This document shows positions 59,474 to 64,000 of a DNA stretch of 64,000 nt, piece by piece. The DNA is from Pseudomonas wuhanensis (lineage in GTDB: Bacteria > Pseudomonadota > Gammaproteobacteria > Pseudomonadales > Pseudomonadaceae), in NCBI RefSeq assembly GCF_030687395.1, contig NZ_CP117430.1:6526973-6590972 (forward strand), given 5' to 3'. Within the stretch, counting starts at the first letter, position 1; each line of letters begins with the position of its first letter. The translations under genes were made by a program, and so were the position numbers. The notes under the pieces are model-generated. The model saw nothing but the letters and a program-made list of their open reading frames with translations. It was not told where the DNA came from and made no database searches.

Positions 59474-60844
59474 CTATTTACCGATACAGAAGCTGGAAAA
59501 GATCCTTCCCAGCAGATCATCGGAGCTGAATGCGCCGGTGATTTCGCCCAAAGACTGCTGCGCCTGCCGCAAATCTTCGGCCAATAGCTCACCAGCACCC
59601 GCTAACGTCAGCTGCGCACGGCCATGCTCTAGGGACGCACTCGCATGACGCAGTGCCTCCAGGTGACGCCTGCGTGCACTGAAGCTGCTTTCGGAGGTCT
59701 GTTCGTAACCCATGCACGCCTTGAGATGCTCGCGTAACAGTTCAAGCCCCATACCGGCGGATTTGGCACTGAGACTGATTGTGACATGGCCATCATCACT
59801 GACCTCCAGGGCAATCGCTTCCCCCGTCAGGTCAGCCTTGTTGCGGATAAGGGTAACTTTTGCCGGATCCGGACGTATTTCAAGAAATTCAGGCCACAAG
59901 GCAAAGGGATCAAGGGCCTCGGGAGCCGTGGCGTCAACCACCAGCAGTACCCGATCTGCTTCACCAATGGCTTTTAATGCCCGTTCGACACCAATTTTTT
60001 CCACCTGATCATCGGTATCGCGCAGGCCGGCAGTGTCGACCACGTGCAACGGCATGCCATCGATGTGGATATGTTCGCGAAGAATGTCCCGGGTAGTGCC
60101 GGCAATCTCGGTCACGATCGCGGCTTCACGTCCGGCCAAGGCATTCAGCAGGCTGGACTTGCCGGCATTCGGCCGACCGGCGATGACCACGGTCATGCCA
60201 TCGCGCAGCAAAGCCCCTTGGCCAGCTTCACGCAGCACTGTGGATAATTCGTCGCGCACTTTGTCGAGCATGCTCAGCACGTGGCCATCGGCAAGGAAGT
60301 CGATTTCTTCTTCGGGGAAGTCGATGGCTGCTTCGACGTAAATGCGCAGGCCTATCAGTTGCTCGGTGAGGTTATGTACACGCTGGGAAAACGCACCCTG
60401 TAACGAACGCAGGGCATTTCGTGCCGCCTGTGCAGAACTTGCCTCGATCAAGTCGGCAATGGCTTCGGCCTGAGCCAGATCGAGCTTGTCGTTGAGGAAG
60501 GCGCGCTCGCTGAATTCACCCGGCCGGGCCAGACGACAGCCCAGTTCCAGGCAACGCTTGAGCAGCATATCCAGAACGATTGGCCCGCCGTGGCCCTGCA
60601 GCTCAAGCACATCTTCGCCGGTGAACGAGTTCGGTCCGGGGAAATATAGCGCGATGCCTTCGTCCAGCACCTCTTCGTTTGCACTGAGGAACGGGCCGTA
60701 ATGGGCAAACCGCGGTTTCAGTTCGCGACCGCTGATGGCTTTGGCCGCCAGACTCGCCAGCGGCCCAGAAATACGGACGATGCCCACACCGCCGCGACCT
60801 TGAGCGGTGGCGACGGCCGCGATGGTTTCACGAGGAACGCTCAT
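59474..60844 (-). CDS. mnmE: tRNA modification GTPase MnmE (TrmE)
   Basis: 456 residues. N-terminal folate-binding domain ([20 protein letters not shown] in parts), helical domain with embedded G domain: Walker [15 protein letters not shown] (about 224-237), [15 protein letters not shown]-terminal CIGK zinc-free motif FCIGK. Works with MnmG. ATG 60844 has GGAT nearby; the upstream ATG six codons earlier was rejected. Confidence 0.96.
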   Translation of the reverse strand: MSVPRETIAAVATAQGRGGVGIVRISGPLASLAAKAISGRELKPRFAHYGPFLSANEEVLDEGIALYFPGPNSFTGEDVLELQGHGGPIVLDMLLKRCLELGCRLARPGEFSERAFLNDKLDLAQAEAIADLIEASSAQAARNALRSLQGAFSQRVHNLTEQLIGLRIYVEAAIDFPEEEIDFLADGHVLSMLDKVRDELSTVLREAGQGALLRDGMTVVIAGRPNAGKSSLLNALAGREAAIVTEIAGTTRDILREHIHIDGMPLHVVDTAGLRDTDDQVEKIGVERALKAIGEADRVLLVVDATAPEALDPFALWPEFLEIRPDPAKVTLIRNKADLTGEAIALEVSDDGHVTISLSAKSAGMGLELLREHLKACMGYEQTSESSFSARRRHLEALRHASASLEHGRAQLTLAGAGELLAEDLRQAQQSLGEITGAFSSDDLLGRIFSSFCIGK

Positions 60845-60876
60845 AAACCGGTATCCAGACAAAAGTGACAGATAGC

Positions 60877-60901
60877 AAAACGCCCCACTAGGGGGCGTTT
60901 T
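60877..60901 (-). terminator. terminator downstream of yidC
   Basis: Minus-strand AAAACGCCCC / GGGGCGTTTT with CTAGT loop, followed by TTTGC. It lies between yidC and mnmE, in the 79-base gap; a DnaA box (60908-60916) overlaps the gap. Confidence 0.85.
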
Positions 60902-60923
60902 GAGTGGTTATCCACAGAGTAAG

Positions 60924-62612
60924 TTACGCCTCGGCTTTTTTGGTAGCCGCTTCGATCTTACGCGTGATGTACCACTGTTGTGCGATGGACAGCACGTTGT
61001 TCACAACCCAGTACAGCACCAGACCTGCCGGGAACCACAGGAAGAAGAAGGTGAAGATGATTGGCATCATTTTCATGACCTTCGCCTGCATCGGATCCGG
61101 AGGAGTCGGGTTCAACTGCTGCTGGATAAACATGGTTGCGCCCATGATGATCGGCAGAATGAAGAACGGATCCTTGATCGACAGGTCAGTAATCCACAGC
61201 ATGAACGGCGCCTGGCGCATTTCCACGCTTTCCAGCAGAACCCAGTACAGCGAAAGGAAAACCGGCATCTGCACCAGGATTGGCAAGCAGCCACCCAGCG
61301 GATTGATCTTCTCTTTCTTGTACAGCTCCATCATGGCTTGCGACATTTTCTGCCGGTCGTCGCCATGTTGCTCTTTCAGCGCGGCCAGTTTCGGTGCCAC
61401 TGCACGCATGCGCGCCATGGATTTGTAGCTGGCAGCCGACAGTGGGAAGAAAATCCCCTTGATCAGCATGGTCAGGAAGATGATCGACCAACCCCAGTTA
61501 CCGACCAGCGCGTGGATATGTTGCAGCAACCAGAAGATTGGTTGGGCAATGAACCACAGAATGCCGTAGTCGACGGTCAGTTCCAGACCTGGGGACAACT
61601 CTTTCAGCACAGCCTGGCTTTTCGGACCGGCGTACAGAACGGCGCTGGTTTCAGCTTTCGCACCCGGTGCGACAGTCATTGCCGGGGCGGTGTAGCCAAT
61701 GATGTAGTTGCCTTTGCTGTCTTTACGGGTCTGGACGATGTTGTTTTCGCCCTTGACCGGAATCCACGCAGTCACGAAGTAGTGCTGCAACCAGGCAACC
61801 CAACCACCGGTGACGGTTTCTTTCAGCTGAGCCTTGTCCATGTCGCTCATCGACACTTTCTTGTACGGCTCGTTACTTGTCCACAGGGCGGCGCCCAGGT
61901 AAGTCGCGGTGCCGGTGGCGGTGCTGGAAGAAGGATCGGAGCTGGCATCACGCTTCAGTTGCGCGAACATTGCACCGGACCAGGGCTGAGCGCTCTGGTT
62001 GTCGATCAGGTAGGAAACGGTAACGTCATACAGGCCACGTTTCAGCGTGAAACGCTTGATGTAGTTGACGCCGTCCTTGCTGAACTTCAGGTCCGCGACC
62101 AATTGGTCTTGACCGTCAGCCAGTTGATAAATCTTCTTCTCGGAGGAATAAACCGGACGACCGGCAGGACTTGCGTCCGGACCGTTGGTGCCGATCAGGC
62201 CACTCTGAGCCAGATAAGTCCGCTCGTTGCCGTTATCAAACAGCTGGAATGGAATTTCCGGGTGGTCCTGGCGACGTGGATACAGCGGCAACGTCAACTG
62301 GGCAACATCGCCACCTTGTGGATCGATTGCCAGGTTGAGCACATCCGTTTTGATCTGGATGAGGTCTTTGCTTGCAGCTACTGGTGTTTCAGCAGGTGCA
62401 GTTGCACTGGTATCGCTTGCGGCGCGTGGAATGTCGTCACTGACAGAAGCATTATTGCCAGTCGCCGTATCCGGTAGGCCCGGTGCGGTAGTACTGGAAG
62501 CAACATTCTGAGTCGGCAGGGCAGCCTGGCCATAGTCCTGGTTCCATTTAAGGACCATAACGTAGGACACGATTGCCAGGGCGACGATCAGGATCGTGCG
62601 TTTGATATCCAT
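60924..62612 (-). CDS. yidC: membrane protein insertase YidC
   Basis: 562 residues. N-terminal membrane segment (about 4-22), large periplasmic P1 domain (about 60-340) and five C-terminal membrane helices with conserved Arg in ISFLTMLIKG-type WSIIFLTMLIKGIFFPLS, and KEINPLGGCLPILVQMP-type KINPLGGCLPILVQMPVF. It inserts and folds membrane proteins, including the ATP synthase c subunit. Two bases separate it from yidD. Confidence 0.97.
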   Translation of the reverse strand: MDIKRTILIVALAIVSYVMVLKWNQDYGQAALPTQNVASSTTAPGLPDTATGNNASVSDDIPRAASDTSATAPAETPVAASKDLIQIKTDVLNLAIDPQGGDVAQLTLPLYPRRQDHPEIPFQLFDNGNERTYLAQSGLIGTNGPDASPAGRPVYSSEKKIYQLADGQDQLVADLKFSKDGVNYIKRFTLKRGLYDVTVSYLIDNQSAQPWSGAMFAQLKRDASSDPSSSTATGTATYLGAALWTSNEPYKKVSMSDMDKAQLKETVTGGWVAWLQHYFVTAWIPVKGENNIVQTRKDSKGNYIIGYTAPAMTVAPGAKAETSAVLYAGPKSQAVLKELSPGLELTVDYGILWFIAQPIFWLLQHIHALVGNWGWSIIFLTMLIKGIFFPLSAASYKSMARMRAVAPKLAALKEQHGDDRQKMSQAMMELYKKEKINPLGGCLPILVQMPVFLSLYWVLLESVEMRQAPFMLWITDLSIKDPFFILPIIMGATMFIQQQLNPTPPDPMQAKVMKMMPIIFTFFFLWFPAGLVLYWVVNNVLSIAQQWYITRKIEAATKKAEA

Positions 62613-62614
62613 GA

Positions 62615-62860
62615 TTACTCGGCCATCGAAGAAGAACGGGAGGTAGGGATAGATGGAACCGGGTCATAACCACCGGGATTCCACGGATGACAGCGACCTA
62701 AACGACGAAAGGTCAGCCAGCCACCGCGCAGAAGGCCATGATTTTCTATGGCTTCATACGCGTAGCAGGAACAACTGGGGTAGAAACGACAGTGACTGGC
62801 CATCATGGGACTGATGGCATAGCGATAAAACTGGATCGGAACGAGCGCCAGTTTACGCAT
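62615..62860 (-). CDS. yidD: membrane protein insertion efficiency factor YidD
   Basis: 81 residues with the diagnostic [15 protein letters not shown] (about 25-39) and YDPVPSI near the C terminus. Small inner-surface amphipathic protein that assists YidC. Overlaps rnpA by eight bases. Confidence 0.93.
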   Translation of the reverse strand: MRKLALVPIQFYRYAISPMMASHCRFYPSCSCYAYEAIENHGLLRGGWLTFRRLGRCHPWNPGGYDPVPSIPTSRSSSMAE

Positions 62861-63254
62861 CGGGACTGTCTACCCCTACAGTTTCGGTTTTGACTGCTGG
62901 TACCGGCTTGCTGCGTGCCAGACGTTTCCAGAGTTTGTCGAAATGCTGAATCAATTCGGGGCTTTCTACGTCACCCAAACCTTTGCGCGCGACGATAACA
63001 ATGTCCCAACCGACCAGTAAATCCTGGTTCAGGCGAAACGATTCGCGCATCAGACGTTTGAGGCGATTGCGCTCGACGGAGAGCTTTACGCTCTTTTTCC
63101 CGATAACCAGCCCGAGACGGGGGTGATCAAGATCGTTATTGCGCGCAAGGAGCAGGAGATTTTTCCCCGGAACCTTGCCGGTAGGGGAGTCAAAGACTGC
63201 CTTGAAATGCCGGGGAGTAAGCAGACGCTTTTCCCGACTGAAGTCCTGACTCAC
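62853..63254 (-). CDS. rnpA: ribonuclease P protein component RnpA
   Basis: 133-residue basic protein subunit of RNase P that binds the catalytic RNA and the 5' leader of pre-tRNA. The RNR motif [16 protein letters not shown] is at about 53-68. GTG start at 63254 ([14 protein letters not shown]), 16 bases after rpmH; other pseudomonads carry ATG-GTG here. The upstream open frame is a shifted reading of rpmH. Confidence 0.92.
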   Translation of the reverse strand: MSQDFSREKRLLTPRHFKAVFDSPTGKVPGKNLLLLARNNDLDHPRLGLVIGKKSVKLSVERNRLKRLMRESFRLNQDLLVGWDIVIVARKGLGDVESPELIQHFDKLWKRLARSKPVPAVKTETVGVDSPDA

Positions 63255-63270
63255 CTCCAGTGCCGGATTA

Positions 63271-63405
63271 TCAAACTGCCAGACGCGCACGACCTTTGGC
63301 GCGACGACGCGACAGGACGGCACGACCGTTCTTGGTAGCCATGCGAGCACGGAAACCGTGGGTACGAGCGCGTTTGATAGTGCTTGGTTGGAAAGTACGT
63401 TTCAT
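63271..63405 (-). CDS. rpmH: 50S ribosomal protein L34
   Basis: 44 residues, [18 protein letters not shown] through to a basic end AKGRARLAV. The sequence is nearly invariant across bacteria; most copies end in K-R-L-x-V where this has A-R-L-A-V. First gene of rpmH-rnpA-yidD-yidC, transcribed leftward from the origin region. Confidence 0.97.
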   Translation of the reverse strand: MKRTFQPSTIKRARTHGFRARMATKNGRAVLSRRRAKGRARLAV

Positions 63406-63973
63406 TGTCGTGTTACCTGGTTCGTCCACAACGGGCCGGAATGGCCCCCGTTTTAAGAGACCGGGGATTCTAGAGAAAGCAAGCCTCTAGGTCAATTTCC
63501 AACCAGCGTTTCCTTATAAATAGATCTCCAGACGATTTGCTCGCCCGAAGGTCGTTCGCTAGATATAGAAATAAAGAAGGGAATTATTTAAAGCTTTTCT
63601 GTAAAGCTTATAAAAGCTAGGGGCACGATCATCTGTGGATAACTACCTTAAGCCCTTCTAAACCGTGATGTACAGAGAATGACAACTACAGTGGAAAACA
63701 GTGATCAGCCTGTGCTGCGCTGTCGGATAAGCTGTGTGTGGAAAGGCTAGTTATCCACAGGCAGGTTATCCACCGAGTTTCGCCCCCGCTTGTCCAGTGC
63801 CCTCATGGGCGGTTATCCACAGAGCTTATGCACATACCGTTGGTCTTCTTTTCGGGGGTTAACGCATTGATAAATCATGCCCTGTGCGCAACCTGCATGT
63901 GGATAAGTGGACGTCTGGTCGCTACAATGACCGCTTGTTTTTGCCTCACCGGCTTTCAACTTAGGGGATATCC
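63406..63973. other. oriC: chromosomal replication origin oriC
   Basis: 568 bases between rpmH and dnaA. A/T-rich part at about 63500-63620. DnaA boxes: 63634-63642 (minus), 63751-63759, 63813-63821, 63898-63906 (minus), all perfect; one-mismatch boxes at 63766-63774 and 63826-63834. Contains the divergent promoters of rpmH and dnaA. Confidence 0.92.
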
Positions 63974-64000
63974 GTGTCAGTGGAACTTTGGCAGCAGTGC
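63974..64000 (+). CDS. dnaA: chromosomal replication initiator DnaA, first nine codons
   Basis: GTG start at 63974 with AGGGGA six bases upstream; the nine visible residues (M)SVELWQQC match the N terminus of Pseudomonas DnaA. The gene runs out of the window. Confidence 0.95.

Noticed and set aside
60900..62477. Open frame of 525 codons antisense to yidC
   Set aside because: Shadow of yidC; no start signal and no family.

Overview
The window is a high-GC Pseudomonas chromosome segment, most likely from the P. fluorescens group. This rests on the gene order parA-parB-atp operon-glmU-glmR-glmS, the origin layout rnpA-rpmH-oriC-dnaA, GTG starts on rnpA, mnmG, atpF and dnaA, and repeated REP-type inverted pairs built on GCGAGCAAGCCCGCTCCCACA. 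It ends nine codons into dnaA, so it is the roughly 64 kb just left of the origin. Every gene from 43.1 to 63.4 kb is on the minus strand, co-directional with the leftward replication fork.

Region by region. 0-5 kb: unlinked housekeeping genes (end of a Tim44-like protein, a SMI1/KNR4 protein, a CPA2 antiporter, an acyl-CoA thioesterase, pdxY, a DUF3301 protein). 5-16.6 kb: a zinc-starvation island. Two near-perfect Zur operators (8724-8738 and 10442-10456) sit in divergent gaps and appear to drive dksA2-zigA-DUF1826, a secreted protein, an AmiC-type amidase, and a seven-gene operon folE2-ABC importer (3 genes)-gamma-carbonic anhydrase-dihydroorotase-ThrRS-like. Several members are zinc-sparing or remodelled copies of zinc enzymes. 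The last gene is a threonyl-tRNA synthetase relative from which the whole catalytic core is missing. 16.6-20 kb: a DUF3617 protein, cardiolipin synthase and a CFA-synthase-family methyltransferase. 20.1-26.2 kb: a tightly overlapping four-gene operon of three SPFH (HflK/HflC-like) membrane proteins, one with a very His-rich N terminus, and a P1B-type ATPase, preceded by a third Zur-like dyad. This is the best candidate here for a poorly described system. 26.3-37.2 kb: lpd, an Lrp-type regulator with a LysE exporter, a secreted TPR-like/DUF3142 pair, a PNPOx-ferredoxin reductase fusion, a GST and a LysR regulator. 37.3-43.0 kb: a six-gene lipid operon resembling E. coli ynbABCD (CDP-alcohol phosphatidyltransferase, hydrolase-methyltransferase, PAP2-dual-specificity phosphatase, small membrane protein, acyltransferase, CdsA-like protein).

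43.1-54.5 kb: glmS, glmR, glmU and the F1Fo ATP synthase operon atpIBEFHAGDC. Strong RNA hairpins lie at the B/E, E/F, A/G and D/C junctions. 54.7-58.9 kb: parB, parA, rsmG, mnmG. 59.0-59.5 kb: a non-coding, DnaA-box-rich gap, matching the second autonomously replicating origin reported in other pseudomonads. 59.5-63.4 kb: mnmE, yidC, yidD, rnpA, rpmH. 63.4-63.97 kb: oriC, then dnaA. Two identical parS-type sites (10888-10903 and 23109-23124) are embedded in coding sequence and would be the ParB targets. I saw no tRNA or rRNA genes, CRISPR arrays, insertion sequences or prophage.
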